A stretch of DNA of 57,910 nucleotides from Bacteroidaceae bacterium (lineage in GTDB: Bacteria > Bacteroidota > Bacteroidia > Bacteroidales > Bacteroidaceae). The notes beneath the pieces are model-generated. The model was not told the DNA's origin, did not search any database, and saw only the letters and a program-made list of their open reading frames with translations. Numbering within the stretch: position 1 is the stretch's first letter; every line of letters begins with the position of its first letter. Positions 17,760-27,039 of this stretch are shown piece by piece. The translations under genes were made by a program, and so were the position numbers. The stretch spans positions 1 to 57,910 of the forward strand of contig JAFWBM010000026.1 in assembly GCA_017507105.1 (NCBI GenBank), given 5' to 3'.

Positions 17760-20351
17760 ATGAATTTCAACAAATTTACCATTAAAGGTCAAGAGGCTGT
17801 CCAGGAAGCGGTGAAACGCACTGAGGCATTAGGACAGCAGGCTATAGAGCCTATTCATCTGCTGTATGGCATACTTAAGGTCAGCGACCAGATAGCATCG
17901 TTCCTGTTACAGAAATGTGGAACCAACATACAACAGGTAAAACAAGAAGTTGAGAGGGAGGAACAAAAGCTACCGAAAGTAACAGGCGGAGAACCATACC
18001 TGAGCCGTTTAAGTAACGAGGTATTGAATACAGCAATAGTGATAGCACAAAAAATGGGCGATGAGTTTGTATCAATAGAACCCATAATGCTAGCACTACT
18101 TCAGGTAAACAGCAATGCCGCAACACTACTACGTAACGCTGGGATAACAGAAGAGAATCTTAGAGCTGCTATAATGGAACTAAGAAACGGCAACAAAGTG
18201 AGTTCACAATCAGCAGAAGAGAGTTATCAGGCTTTATCAAAATATGCAATAAATCTAAACGAAGCTGCACTTAATGGCAAACTTGATCCGGTTATCGGAC
18301 GAGACGATGAGATTAGACGTATCCTGCAAATATTAAGCAGGCGCACAAAGAATAATCCCATACTCATAGGTGAACCCGGCACAGGAAAGACAGCTATCGT
18401 TGAGGGGCTTGCACACCGTATAGTACGCAGTGATGTTCCCGAGAACCTGCGCAACAAACAAATATTCTCACTGGATATGGGCGCACTTATTGCCGGTGCC
18501 AAATATAAAGGAGAGTTCGAAGAGCGACTCAAAGCGGTCATTAACGAGGTTATAAAATCGGAAGGTAACATCATACTGTTTATCGATGAAATACACACAC
18601 TCGTAGGTGCAGGAAAAAGTGAAGGGGCAATGGATGCAGCCAATATTTTAAAGCCTGCTTTAGCACGTGGTGAGTTACGCTCAATTGGTGCCACTACTCT
18701 TGATGAATATCAAAAGTATTTTGAAAAAGACAAGGCACTTGAACGCCGTTTCCAGAGTGTACTTATAGAGGAGCCAGATACAGCAAGCACAATCTCAATA
18801 TTACGTGGACTGAAAGAGAGATACGAGAATCATCACAAAGTGCGCATACAAGACAATGCAATCATTGCGGCTGTCAGCCTTAGTGACAGATATATAACGG
18901 AACGTTTCCTGCCCGACAAAGCTATTGACCTAATAGACGAGGCTGCAGCGAAACTCAGAATGGAACGTGATTCACTACCCGAAGAACTTGACGAGATATC
19001 ACGCCATATAAAACAATTGGAGATTGAGCGGGAGGCCATAAAACGCGAAAAAGATAACGAGAAACTAGAGCACCTAAACCGTGCCATATCTACACTTAAG
19101 GAGCAGGAAAAGAGCATGCTTGCCCAGTGGCAACATGAACGCGAGTATGTCAACCTAATACAAAACACAAAGCTTGAAATTGAAAAGTTGAAGCACGAAG
19201 CCGAGAAAGCTGAACGTGAAGGAGACTATGGACGAGTGGCCGAGATACGATATGGCAAGATCAAAGAGCTGAACGACAAGATTATTGAGACAGGTAACAA
19301 GTTGCATGATGCACAAGGCAGCAATGCAATGATAAAAGAGGAGGTTACTGCAGAAGATATAGCCGACGTTGTATCACGATGGACCGGGATACCTGTAAGC
19401 AAGATGTTACAGAGCGAAAAAGAGAAACTATTGAATCTAGAGGATGAATTACACAAACGCATTATAGGGCAGGAAGAGGCCATCAGTGCTGTCAGCAATG
19501 CAGTAAGACGCAGTCGTGCAGGACTTCAGGACCCTAAAAGACCAATAGGTTCTTTCATATTCCTTGGGACAACTGGCGTAGGAAAGACTGAATTGGCAAA
19601 GGCGCTTGCATCTTATCTATTCAACGATGAATCACTCATGACTAGAATAGACATGAGTGAATACCAAGAAAAATTCTCGGTATCACGTCTCATAGGAGCA
19701 CCTCCGGGATATGTCGGATATGACGAAGGCGGACAACTTACCGAAGCAGTAAGACGCAAGCCTTACTCGGTTGTTCTATTTGACGAGATAGAGAAAGCAC
19801 ATCCCGACGTATTCAATATCCTTTTGCAGGTTCTTGACGACGGACGCCTAACCGACAATAAAGGACGTACAGTAAACTTCAAGAATACCATAATAATAAT
19901 GACAAGTAACTTGGGTAGTAGCTACATACAGGAACAGTTCGCAAAAATAAATCCTAAGAACAGAGAAGATATTATCGAAGAGACTAAGGAACAGATAATG
20001 GAGTTGTTAAAGAAGAGCATACGTCCCGAGTTTCTTAACCGAATAGATGAAACAATAATGTTCACTCCGCTTGAAGAAAACGAGATTGAAAAAATTGTCC
20101 GTTTGCAAATTAAAAGTGTGGCAGAGATGCTTAAAGAAAACAATACAGAACTTAAAGTTACAGAAGAGGCCATCAAATTCATAACAAAGGCCGGCTATGA
20201 CCCCGAGTTCGGTGCACGTCCCATTAAGCGCGCCATACGAAAATATTTATTGAACGATTTGTCAAAACAGATTCTTGCCGGAAACATCAATAAGGATGAT
20301 ATAATCACTGTTGGGGCATCAGCTGAGGGATTAGAGTTCCGCAATAGCTAA
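17760..20351 (+). CDS. clpB: ClpB disaggregase
   Basis: A cytoplasmic AAA+ hexamer that, with DnaK, pulls aggregated proteins apart after heat or other stress. Domains in order: Clp N-domain (~1-145), first AAA+ module (Walker A GEPGTGKT at 204-211), the long coiled-coil middle domain (~400-525) that separates ClpB from ClpA/ClpX, second AAA+ module (Walker A GTTGVGKT at 603-610, followed by the pore loop GYVGYDEGG) and a C-terminal small domain. The length of 863 residues is standard. No ClpP-binding loop is expected in this class. It is a single-gene unit ending at a 70-base palindrome. I did not identify a clear promoter or CIRCE element in the 105 bases upstream. Confidence 0.97.
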   Translation: MNFNKFTIKGQEAVQEAVKRTEALGQQAIEPIHLLYGILKVSDQIASFLLQKCGTNIQQVKQEVEREEQKLPKVTGGEPYLSRLSNEVLNTAIVIAQKMGDEFVSIEPIMLALLQVNSNAATLLRNAGITEENLRAAIMELRNGNKVSSQSAEESYQALSKYAINLNEAALNGKLDPVIGRDDEIRRILQILSRRTKNNPILIGEPGTGKTAIVEGLAHRIVRSDVPENLRNKQIFSLDMGALIAGAKYKGEFEERLKAVINEVIKSEGNIILFIDEIHTLVGAGKSEGAMDAANILKPALARGELRSIGATTLDEYQKYFEKDKALERRFQSVLIEEPDTASTISILRGLKERYENHHKVRIQDNAIIAAVSLSDRYITERFLPDKAIDLIDEAAAKLRMERDSLPEELDEISRHIKQLEIEREAIKREKDNEKLEHLNRAISTLKEQEKSMLAQWQHEREYVNLIQNTKLEIEKLKHEAEKAEREGDYGRVAEIRYGKIKELNDKIIETGNKLHDAQGSNAMIKEEVTAEDIADVVSRWTGIPVSKMLQSEKEKLLNLEDELHKRIIGQEEAISAVSNAVRRSRAGLQDPKRPIGSFIFLGTTGVGKTELAKALASYLFNDESLMTRIDMSEYQEKFSVSRLIGAPPGYVGYDEGGQLTEAVRRKPYSVVLFDEIEKAHPDVFNILLQVLDDGRLTDNKGRTVNFKNTIIIMTSNLGSSYIQEQFAKINPKNREDIIEETKEQIMELLKKSIRPEFLNRIDETIMFTPLEENEIEKIVRLQIKSVAEMLKENNTELKVTEEAIKFITKAGYDPEFGARPIKRAIRKYLLNDLSKQILAGNINKDDIITVGASAEGLEFRNS

Positions 20352-20357
20352 TGATGA

Positions 20358-20427
20358 TTATCTCATATATTATATACAGCAATGGGAGCCAATTGGCTCC
20401 CATTGCTGTATATAATATATGAGATAA
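20358..20427. terminator. 70-base perfect palindrome between clpB and the DUF4923 gene
   Basis: Both arms of 35 bases match exactly with no spacer, centred between 20392 and 20393 on GGAGCCAATTGGCTCC. It lies between two converging genes and should work as a terminator in both directions. Confidence 0.85.
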
Positions 20428-20434
20428 ATAGAAG

Positions 20435-21160
20435 TTATTTCTTCAACTCCACTCCAAGCATCATACCTTGATAGTTCGACAAGAGCGACGAGAGTGTACC
20501 TAATGAAGCAGAACTTGAACCAAGGAGTGAGCCTAGTTTACTCTCTCCACTTTCACCCTCCGATGAAGATGTGGTTGCAGCCTTAGATGTTATCGTTTGG
20601 ATAAGCGAGAGCAATCTATCTGCATTAAATACAATGTCCATAGATGTAACATTATATGCCACATGAGTATTAAACTTAAGATGTTTGTAAAACTTAAATT
20701 CAATGGTTTTCTCCTCGGCATCAAGCTTATAATTACCTGAAATTTCCTTTTCTCCAATCTTAACTACACAACTGTCGCTACCTATGAATGTAAAGGTACA
20801 ACTACCCTCTTTGAGTCCAACCTTAGCCAGATATCCATCCATCTTCTCTTCAATCTTTTCAGTAGCAACAGTTCCACCGATATTGGCAAGAGCTGCTTCA
20901 CTCTCAAGTACACATGCTGTTCCTGTATAGTTCCATGTACCCTCTAGTGTACCTTCGGAAAGAGGCATTGCACCTCCAAGCAATGAACCCAAAATATTAC
21001 CCAAAAGATCTGATGCAGCATCTGAGGTTTGCGTATTTTCGGTTTTCTCGGTCTTGTCCCCCTTCTTGCCGAACAGTCCTCCCAAGAAATTAGAAAAACC
21101 TTGAGCTGACACTCCCGATACAAAGACAAACATCATTAATGTCAAAAATATCTTTTTCAT
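20435..21160 (-). CDS. Secreted DUF4923-type lipocalin-like protein
   Basis: The ATG at 21160 is chosen as start because it begins a clear signal peptide (MKKIFLTLMMFVFVSGVSA); an upstream in-frame ATG at 21211 would put 17 odd residues before it. The mature protein has a low-complexity linker (KKGDKTEKTENTQTSDAASD), then SDLLGNILGSLLGG and a beta-rich domain with LEGTWNYTGTACVLESEAAL, the pattern of the Bacteroidetes family DUF4923, likely lipocalin-like. It probably sits in the periplasm or outer membrane; function is not known. It follows the DUF5606 gene on the same strand, at the end of the nusB-yajC-ybbR-coaE run, and may be co-transcribed. Confidence 0.7.
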   Translation of the reverse strand: MKKIFLTLMMFVFVSGVSAQGFSNFLGGLFGKKGDKTEKTENTQTSDAASDLLGNILGSLLGGAMPLSEGTLEGTWNYTGTACVLESEAALANIGGTVATEKIEEKMDGYLAKVGLKEGSCTFTFIGSDSCVVKIGEKEISGNYKLDAEEKTIEFKFYKHLKFNTHVAYNVTSMDIVFNADRLLSLIQTITSKAATTSSSEGESGESKLGSLLGSSSASLGTLSSLLSNYQGMMLGVELKK

Positions 21161-21226
21161 AACAATTCCCGTTAATATACAGTTTCTACCATTATCTATT
21201 ACTATCGACATGCGATTGCAAGGTCA

Positions 21227-21655
21227 TTACTCTGCATCTACATTCTCTTCTGCTGCTTCCTCGGGGTCTGAAAAGTCTGTAATGCCGTTCGATACAAGAA
21301 TATTATACCATGTATACATCTTTTTGATATGTGTAAGATATACACGTTCACGATCGTAATTAGGCATTACTGTTTCGAAATATTCGACAAGTTCTTCTGG
21401 TGTAGACAACTTGAGGTCGAAAGGCAGCACAGCCTGCTCTTTCTCGTATATAGCTGCAAAGACATTACGCAGAGGTACCTCCTCTGTATCTGTATATATT
21501 GCAATATCATCAAGCATCACAATCTTATCACTATTATAAACCGGCATACGTTTGTGAGTTGAATCTATCATCTCTACAACAAACATGTTACGACCACTCG
21601 ATACGAGACGAAATAGTCCGGGTTTACCCGAAACTGTCATTATTCTTTCAAACAT
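21227..21655 (-). CDS. DUF5606 protein
   Basis: A 142-residue cytoplasmic protein found across Bacteroidetes. The N-terminal ~55 residues look like a small beta-barrel domain (MTVSGKPGLFRLVSSGRNMF and VVEMIDSTHKRMPV), and the remainder is helical with an acidic tail (EEAAEENVDAE). It lacks a signal peptide and membrane segments. It lies 104 bases after coaE on the same strand, in a gene neighbourhood (NusB, YajC, YbbR, CoaE) that recurs in this phylum. Function unknown; the barrel-like N-terminus could contact nucleic acid or protein, but this is speculation. Confidence 0.7.
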   Translation of the reverse strand: MFERIMTVSGKPGLFRLVSSGRNMFVVEMIDSTHKRMPVYNSDKIVMLDDIAIYTDTEEVPLRNVFAAIYEKEQAVLPFDLKLSTPEELVEYFETVMPNYDRERVYLTHIKKMYTWYNILVSNGITDFSDPEEAAEENVDAE

Positions 21656-21759
21656 ATTAAATAAGTATTAAATTCATTTATCTATATAAACTGCATATAT
21701 CCGATGGAGTACATACAACACGACTGCGAAGATAATAAAAGTTACTAAAAAATGTGTCA

Positions 21760-22377
21760 CTAATTCAATTTATCTGCACATTTATCCAGATTTCTTTTAA
21801 GCAATTGTAGGAATTCCTGCACCTGTGGTATCACTGACTCTTTACCATCATTATGCACCGCATAATCGCACAAGAGTAATAAATCGTCCAGAGGCATTTG
21901 GTTGTTCATCCTGCTCAAAACTCCTTGTCTGTTCATTCCGTCACGCCCCTCAACTCTTGATATACATGTCTCAACATCGGCCCAAACAAGAAGTACTCTA
22001 TCAACAACCTCGTTCATACCGGATTCAAACAATATGGCAGTCTCAACTGCCACCATAGAGCATTGCTGTCTCTCGGCCCACAATGAGAAATCTTCTTTTA
22101 CACGAGGATGCACCAGTTCATTCACACGCTCTATTGCCGACTTGTCGACAAAAATCCGGGATGCCAGCCACTTGCGATTCAGTTTTCCTGCCACATCGTA
22201 ACATTCCTCACCGAACATGCGTATAAGTCCTTGACGTATAAGCATATCACTCTCCATCAGTTGCTTGGCACGACTATCACAATCATACACAGGAATACCC
22301 ATGATAGATAGCAATTTCGACACCACAGATTTTCCACTACCTATTCCACCGGTTACAGCTATTCTAACTTTTGTCAT
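21760..22377 (-). CDS. coaE: Dephospho-CoA kinase
   Basis: The last step of coenzyme A synthesis: ATP-dependent phosphorylation of the 3'-hydroxyl of dephospho-CoA's ribose. The P-loop GGIGSGKS covers residues 10-17, and YDCDSRAKQLM carries the conserved substrate-binding Asp. LVHPRVKEDF and VAVETAILFESGM are further family motifs. The length of 205 residues is normal. Its start overlaps the stop of the ybbR-like gene by four bases (ATGA), so the two are translationally coupled. Confidence 0.95.
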   Translation of the reverse strand: MTKVRIAVTGGIGSGKSVVSKLLSIMGIPVYDCDSRAKQLMESDMLIRQGLIRMFGEECYDVAGKLNRKWLASRIFVDKSAIERVNELVHPRVKEDFSLWAERQQCSMVAVETAILFESGMNEVVDRVLLVWADVETCISRVEGRDGMNRQGVLSRMNNQMPLDDLLLLCDYAVHNDGKESVIPQVQEFLQLLKRNLDKCADKLN

Positions 22378-23321
22378 TGCTTCTCTATAAGGAACTCAAC
22401 TTCATCAGGTATTATACGGATATCATGTACACCTTCGGGGGCGCTAACAATATGTACTTTAGCTCTCACACTTGAGCCATCCTCTATCTCGTCATAATTC
22501 ACCGCAACCTCAAAATCCTCGGGAGAGAGCGTATCATACTGCGACATATTGACATTCATTACAAGTTTTACACGCGAAGGGAATGTCTTTAACCTATAAT
22601 TCATAGGTAAACCTATACCATATATGGGTACATCATAACTCTTCTCGGCATATGGTGAAACAGGAATTACAACTGTCACGCTTTGTGGATGACAACTGAC
22701 ATTGTCGGGCACAGAAAGTTCCAATTGTAATTTGGCTGAATCACGCAATTCACCTATCTCAAACAGTTGTGTTGATATGTACTGCAATGTATCTGCAATT
22801 CGCAGCGGTGCATACACCCACACTGAGTCGGGCAACGAATATGGCTTTTCGGCTATATACTGTTTTGCCGGTGAAAATACGCCCCGTATATTGATAGGAA
22901 GGCGCATTGCGCTCTCGCGTGTATAATAAACCAATGTATCGGGATATGCAGTCAACAATGTTGTTGACGATTGCAACTGTGACTCGACACGCCTTCTTAT
23001 CAAAGAGATAGGAAGTGTAAGTCTGCCACGATTGTTTCCAAACTCTTTATAACTTATGTTCACCGGCACAAATGAGGAGAATTTATAGTTCATGAGAGTA
23101 GTACCTCTGTCGCGTACACGAAATACCACCGACTCATCATCAGGCGAGAAACCCACATTCTCAGGAACATCCTTTACAGAGATTGGTATCTGTATCTCTG
23201 TCTCATAATCCTGATTCAGTGTCAGCATAAGCCAAAGACAGCACGACACCAACAGGAAAAACAGGAAGAGAAGAAATTCACTTCCTGTAAAAAACTTAAG
23301 ATTCAATCTTTTATAAATCAT
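22374..23321 (-). CDS. YbbR-like (CdaR-type) membrane-anchored protein
   Basis: A 315-residue protein with one N-terminal membrane helix (residues ~14-33, FLLFLFFLLVSCCLWLML) followed by periplasmic YbbR-type beta domains, recognised by the spaced segments with IQIPISVKDVPENV, VYAPLRIADTLQYI and VIPVSPYAEKSYDVPIYGIG. In Firmicutes YbbR (CdaR) modulates the cyclic-di-AMP synthase CdaA; in Bacteroidetes the same domains occur beside coaE and yajC, and their partner is less clear. The gene lies in the middle of an operon and overlaps coaE by four bases. Confidence 0.85.
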   Translation of the reverse strand: MIYKRLNLKFFTGSEFLLFLFFLLVSCCLWLMLTLNQDYETEIQIPISVKDVPENVGFSPDDESVVFRVRDRGTTLMNYKFSSFVPVNISYKEFGNNRGRLTLPISLIRRRVESQLQSSTTLLTAYPDTLVYYTRESAMRLPINIRGVFSPAKQYIAEKPYSLPDSVWVYAPLRIADTLQYISTQLFEIGELRDSAKLQLELSVPDNVSCHPQSVTVVIPVSPYAEKSYDVPIYGIGLPMNYRLKTFPSRVKLVMNVNMSQYDTLSPEDFEVAVNYDEIEDGSSVRAKVHIVSAPEGVHDIRIIPDEVEFLIEKQ

Positions 23322-23382
23322 AAAGTTTTATCATGTGACTGCAATTCAATGCATATACCCACAAAGGTATATTCTTACATTC

Positions 23383-23682
23383 TTACTGCTGCGCAGATAC
23401 GGGATTAGCAAAAACAGCCGATTTATCTATACGAAGTACAACGCCATGCGCAACCTCGATGTTTACAATATTAGCATCAACACTCTTTACCTTTCCATAT
23501 ATACCTCCACTTGTTACTACCTCCTGACCGGGCTGCAAACCGTTACGGAAAGCCTCTAGTTCTTTCTGACGTTTGCGTTGCGGACGAATCATCATAAAAT
23601 ACATTATGAGGATTATGATAATGAACATAAATATTGGACTGCCCAAAAACTGGGCCACTGATGAATTAAGTAGAATACTCAT
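23383..23682 (-). CDS. yajC: Preprotein translocase subunit YajC
   Basis: A 99-residue membrane protein with one N-terminal helix (FMFIIIILIMYFMMIRPQRKR) followed by a short cytoplasmic domain (GLQPGQEVVTSGGIYGKVKS), the standard YajC layout. YajC associates with SecDF and assists SecYEG-mediated export and the interplay with YidC. It lies 40 bases after nusB and 61 before the ybbR-like gene. Confidence 0.95.
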   Translation of the reverse strand: MSILLNSSVAQFLGSPIFMFIIIILIMYFMMIRPQRKRQKELEAFRNGLQPGQEVVTSGGIYGKVKSVDANIVNIEVAHGVVLRIDKSAVFANPVSAQQ

Positions 23683-23722
23683 GATTTTTTATTTTTTTAT
23701 TTATAATTATTTTAATAACCAA

Positions 23723-24643
23723 TTACTGTATGCGATTCTCTTCACGTAGCTTCTTTACAATGCTGTCGAGCATTCCGTTTACAAACGAACTACTCTTCTG
23801 TGTACTATAATATTTAGCAATCTCGACATACTCGTTAAGTGTCACACTTGCCGGAATATCCTCAAAAGTGAGCAATTCGGCAAGCGCAGCCTGCATTATT
23901 ATCACATCCATAAAAGCCAGACGCGACAAGTCCCAATTCTTGGTACTGCTACTCATAAGCGAACGGTACTCCTCGGCATTCGCAATAGTTGCACGCAACA
24001 ATTTACGGGCATAATCCATATCGTCAAGATCTTTATATTCAGGGAGCAGTTCCTGATCGGCACCGTTTTGCTCCTCAAAACGCTTTATAGTCTTGACAAC
24101 AAATGTATCGACAATTGGTTTATCATCGTTCCAATAGAGACTTACCTCCTCGAGAAGGGCATCCAGCTCTTCATTGTCAAAAATAAACGCCTTATACAAT
24201 TTACGCCATAATTCGCGATCCTCGGCATACGAGATATCCTCGGCAGACATATAACTATTATAGATATCGCTCTTCTCTATTTTGTCGAGCATGCGACGCA
24301 AGAAGTCGGAATGATCTACCCAATTAAACTTACTCTTGCCTGCAAATTTCACTAGCTGCTCGTTTACCTGCAGTTGTGCTATAAAACTGTTATTTACGAA
24401 CTTGAGATTAGGGTTAAGATCGCTCTCTGTAGGACGCAACTTTGTTTTGTTGAATTCTATACGATCTGACGCATAATGTGTAATTGCCGGCATAAGCAAC
24501 AACAAATGAAGGTATAGGTCATATGCCTTCGATAAACTGAAAAAAACCTCGTCTTCAGCAGCTTTAAGACTTTTGCCACTGTTTTTGTAATAGGCATATA
24601 CTATCTGTATAACCTTAAGACGGATAAGAACTCTATTAATCAT
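23723..24643 (-). CDS. nusB: Transcription antitermination factor NusB (long Bacteroidetes form)
   Basis: NusB binds boxA RNA with NusE (S10) to suppress termination in rRNA operons. The C-terminal ~130 residues carry the NusB fold and motifs: NWDLSRLAFMDVIIMQAALA, then PASVTLNEYVEIAKYYSTQK and FVNGMLDSIVKKL. The protein has 306 residues, about twice the E. coli length, with an N-terminal helical half that is typical of Bacteroidetes NusB. It is the first gene of the reverse-strand run leading to yajC, ybbR and coaE. I saw only a weak promoter candidate (GACCTTTG near 24758-24765, reverse strand). Confidence 0.9.
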   Translation of the reverse strand: MINRVLIRLKVIQIVYAYYKNSGKSLKAAEDEVFFSLSKAYDLYLHLLLLMPAITHYASDRIEFNKTKLRPTESDLNPNLKFVNNSFIAQLQVNEQLVKFAGKSKFNWVDHSDFLRRMLDKIEKSDIYNSYMSAEDISYAEDRELWRKLYKAFIFDNEELDALLEEVSLYWNDDKPIVDTFVVKTIKRFEEQNGADQELLPEYKDLDDMDYARKLLRATIANAEEYRSLMSSSTKNWDLSRLAFMDVIIMQAALAELLTFEDIPASVTLNEYVEIAKYYSTQKSSSFVNGMLDSIVKKLREENRIQ

Positions 24644-24862
24644 AAAACGCTTTTTGTGATTTGTTTAGGAACCCCTCCTTGACTTCAGTAAGACGAACAA
24701 CAATGTATAAAAATGAGTTGTTAACACACTTAAATAGGCCATAAAGGAATTCAGATGCAAAGGTCGCACTTTATTGTGACACAAACAAGAAAAAACCATT
24801 TCTTTTTCATAAATTATCATAAACAGAAGATACTGTGTTGATAAACTAAAAAAGAGTAGACA

Positions 24863-26302
24863 TTAGAGTTCCTTTCTAAGTTCAAGGGTATTAGTCACTG
24901 TCGACGGTACATCTTCATCATAATGCGATACAAATATAACACTTTTACCTTTACGGAGCGAGAAAGCCTCTATAACAGCTTTTACCCTTGCTTTGTTGTA
25001 ATCATCTAATCCATGCATAGGTTCGTCCAATATCAGGAGCTCCGGGTCTTTAACAAAGGCACGAGCCAAAAGAGCCAGACGCTGTTCGCCACTAGATACA
25101 CGCATAAAAGAAGAGTCGGCTAGTTCTCCTATACCGAAGATATCCATCCAGAATCGACACGCATCTATCTGTGAAGCAGAGGGACGACGATAAAGCCCTA
25201 TTGTATCAAATAGTCCCGATGCAACAATCTCTTTAATAGGCAAATTACGAAGGTACGAGCGATGCATCTCGGGACTTACATAACCGATGCGTTTCTTTAT
25301 ATCCCATATACTCTCACCTGTTCCTCTCTTTCGTCCGAATAGAGTTATATCACATGCATAAGATTGAAGATTATCGGCACACACAAGACTTAGAAGTGTC
25401 GACTTCCCCGAGCCGTTAGCTCCTCTCAGAAGCCACACATCACCACGTCGCACACACCACGAAAGATTACGCAAAATAGTACGATTTCCATACTTCACAG
25501 TAATATCATTAAATTTGAGAATCGCACCTGATGATGCAGTCACATTGTCCGGAAGCGAGAGTATACTTTTCCTTAAGGCTGCAGTATCCAGCTCTACCTT
25601 ATTACAACGAAAATCATTTAGCTTATATTCGCCACGTAGCGACATTGAGTCAACAAAGATAACCTTATTTATAAATGGAGGAATCTCTTTACACGAAGAT
25701 AGCAACAACATCATCTGTATTTTTTTATCGACGGCAAGAGACGACAGCAGATCAACAAGCATACATCGAGCCTCGACATCAAGGCCTATAAAAGGATTAT
25801 CAAGCACCAAAAGAGATGGTTTCTCGAAGAGGGCTTTGACTATTTGCAGCTTACGAAGCTCACCACTACTGAGTGCTACTACAAGTTCATCGAGAAGAGT
25901 ATCAATAGCAAAACTAGAAAGTAATAGTCTGTTTTCCTCTTTATCGATATCATTGCCAAGAATATGACGTACAGTCGGAATACCATCCTGCTCATGTATA
26001 TTCCATCTCAACTGATAGCAATAATTCGCTTCTGATGAGCCATATATATCACGAAAAGATATATATTGTACATTCTTATAAACGAGGTTATCGGAAGGAA
26101 ATGAGGAGAAACCATACTTCACGCCTCCTTTACACAATGGATAATACCCCAACAATGTATCTGCAAGCAGACTCTTTCCTGCACCATTGTTACCTATGAT
26201 TGCGACATGTTCACCTCTAACAACTGTTACATTCAAAGGCTCCCTGAACTGCACATTTTTATTCCGAGAGACTCCATCAATCATTTTTATAAGAATACAC
26301 AT
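24863..26302 (-). CDS. Tandem ABC ATPase (ModF-like)
   Basis: Two complete ATP-binding cassettes in one chain and no membrane segments. Cassette 1 has Walker A GNNGAGKS and signature SSGELRKLQI; cassette 2 has Walker A GANGSGKS, signature SSGEQRLALLARAF and Walker B LLILDEPMHGLD. This layout matches ModF/PhrA-like proteins, first noted near molybdate uptake genes, but their role is poorly defined and no permease or binding protein is nearby. I use the ATG at 26302 (MCILIKMIDGVS, the first strand of the cassette). The longer frame from 26323 would begin within the -7 box of the predicted promoter and so could not be translated from that transcript. Confidence 0.82.
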   Translation of the reverse strand: MCILIKMIDGVSRNKNVQFREPLNVTVVRGEHVAIIGNNGAGKSLLADTLLGYYPLCKGGVKYGFSSFPSDNLVYKNVQYISFRDIYGSSEANYCYQLRWNIHEQDGIPTVRHILGNDIDKEENRLLLSSFAIDTLLDELVVALSSGELRKLQIVKALFEKPSLLVLDNPFIGLDVEARCMLVDLLSSLAVDKKIQMMLLLSSCKEIPPFINKVIFVDSMSLRGEYKLNDFRCNKVELDTAALRKSILSLPDNVTASSGAILKFNDITVKYGNRTILRNLSWCVRRGDVWLLRGANGSGKSTLLSLVCADNLQSYACDITLFGRKRGTGESIWDIKKRIGYVSPEMHRSYLRNLPIKEIVASGLFDTIGLYRRPSASQIDACRFWMDIFGIGELADSSFMRVSSGEQRLALLARAFVKDPELLILDEPMHGLDDYNKARVKAVIEAFSLRKGKSVIFVSHYDEDVPSTVTNTLELRKEL

Positions 26303-26324
26303 AATGTCCATCAAAAATTGCATG

Positions 26325-26356
26325 CAAAGTTACAAAAAATACATTCTTTAAGCAAA
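26325..26356 (-). promoter_or_regulatory. Promoter of the tandem ABC ATPase gene
   Basis: On the reverse strand TTTG (26356-26353), 20 bases, then TAACTTTG (26332-26325): a perfect consensus match. Transcription should begin near 26318, so the start codon must lie downstream (26311, 26302 or 26284). Confidence 0.75.
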
Positions 26357-26459
26357 ATATCACGCTTAAACACATTTTTTTTGTTTTTTTCATTGATTTT
26401 TGATTTTTTTTATTCAAATTTGAAAAATTAATCACAAACACAGAATAAACATCTAAAGC

Positions 26460-26822
26460 ATGGAAGAGTACAAAAAATACAACGAGAATGAGAAGGAGAT
26501 AGTATTTTCCCAAGCCATCAAAGCAGGCAAGAGAATATATTACATCGATGTCAAGAAGAATAGAAAAGATGAGATGTACCTTTCAATTACAGAGAGTAAG
26601 AAAATTGTAAACGGCGAAGGAGAAGATGCACAAGTCTCTTTCGAAAAGCATAAAATATTCCTTTACCGTGAAGACTTCGAAAAATTTGCAGTAAGCCTTC
26701 AGAAGGCTATAGACTTTGTTGTTGCCGAGCAGGGAGAGTACCAACCACGCAACTACGAACAAGCGACAGAAGAGAAATCGGAGAGCAACGAGAATGCCCT
26801 TAAAATAGACATCGATTTCTAA
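26460..26822 (+). CDS. PUR-family nucleic-acid-binding protein (DUF3276)
   Basis: A 120-residue protein. Residues 8-95 (KEIVFSQAIKAGKRIYYIDV, MYLSITESKK, KHKIFLYREDFEKFAVSL) form one PUR repeat, the whirly-like fold of Pur-alpha seen in spirochaete and Bacteroidetes proteins that bind single-stranded DNA or RNA. Two repeats, probably from two subunits, are needed for a full binding unit. The last ~25 residues are acidic and likely disordered. It is monocistronic and widely conserved in Bacteroidetes; a general nucleoid or RNA-binding role is likely but unproven. Confidence 0.85.
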   Translation: MEEYKKYNENEKEIVFSQAIKAGKRIYYIDVKKNRKDEMYLSITESKKIVNGEGEDAQVSFEKHKIFLYREDFEKFAVSLQKAIDFVVAEQGEYQPRNYEQATEEKSESNENALKIDIDF

Positions 26823-26924
26823 GTAGTGCAGAATTGCAGATTAGAGATTATTTACTCTTTATATAGAGCAAAGCTCAAAACTGCTTAAAAAGCAATATAT
26901 AAAAAGCAAAAAACTTATTGTAAA

Positions 26925-26956
26925 TTTGCATATTACCATATAAAAGCGTACCTTTG
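26925..26956 (+). promoter_or_regulatory. Promoter of the rplY-pth-hslR operon
   Basis: TTTG at 26925-26928, 20 bases, then TACCTTTG at 26949-26956, a perfect consensus. The transcript would start near 26963, giving a leader of about 75 bases before rplY. Confidence 0.8.
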
Positions 26957-27039
26957 TGCCCGCTTTTAAGACATCGTGTGATGGCGAATTAAGCAAAAAA
27001 ACAAACAACTTAATTTAGAGTAACACAAATTTTAACAAC

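Noticed and set aside
24758-24785. Possible nusB promoter (GACCTTTG with TTTG upstream, reverse strand)
   Set aside because: The spacing is only 16 bases and the -7 box starts with G, so support is weak.
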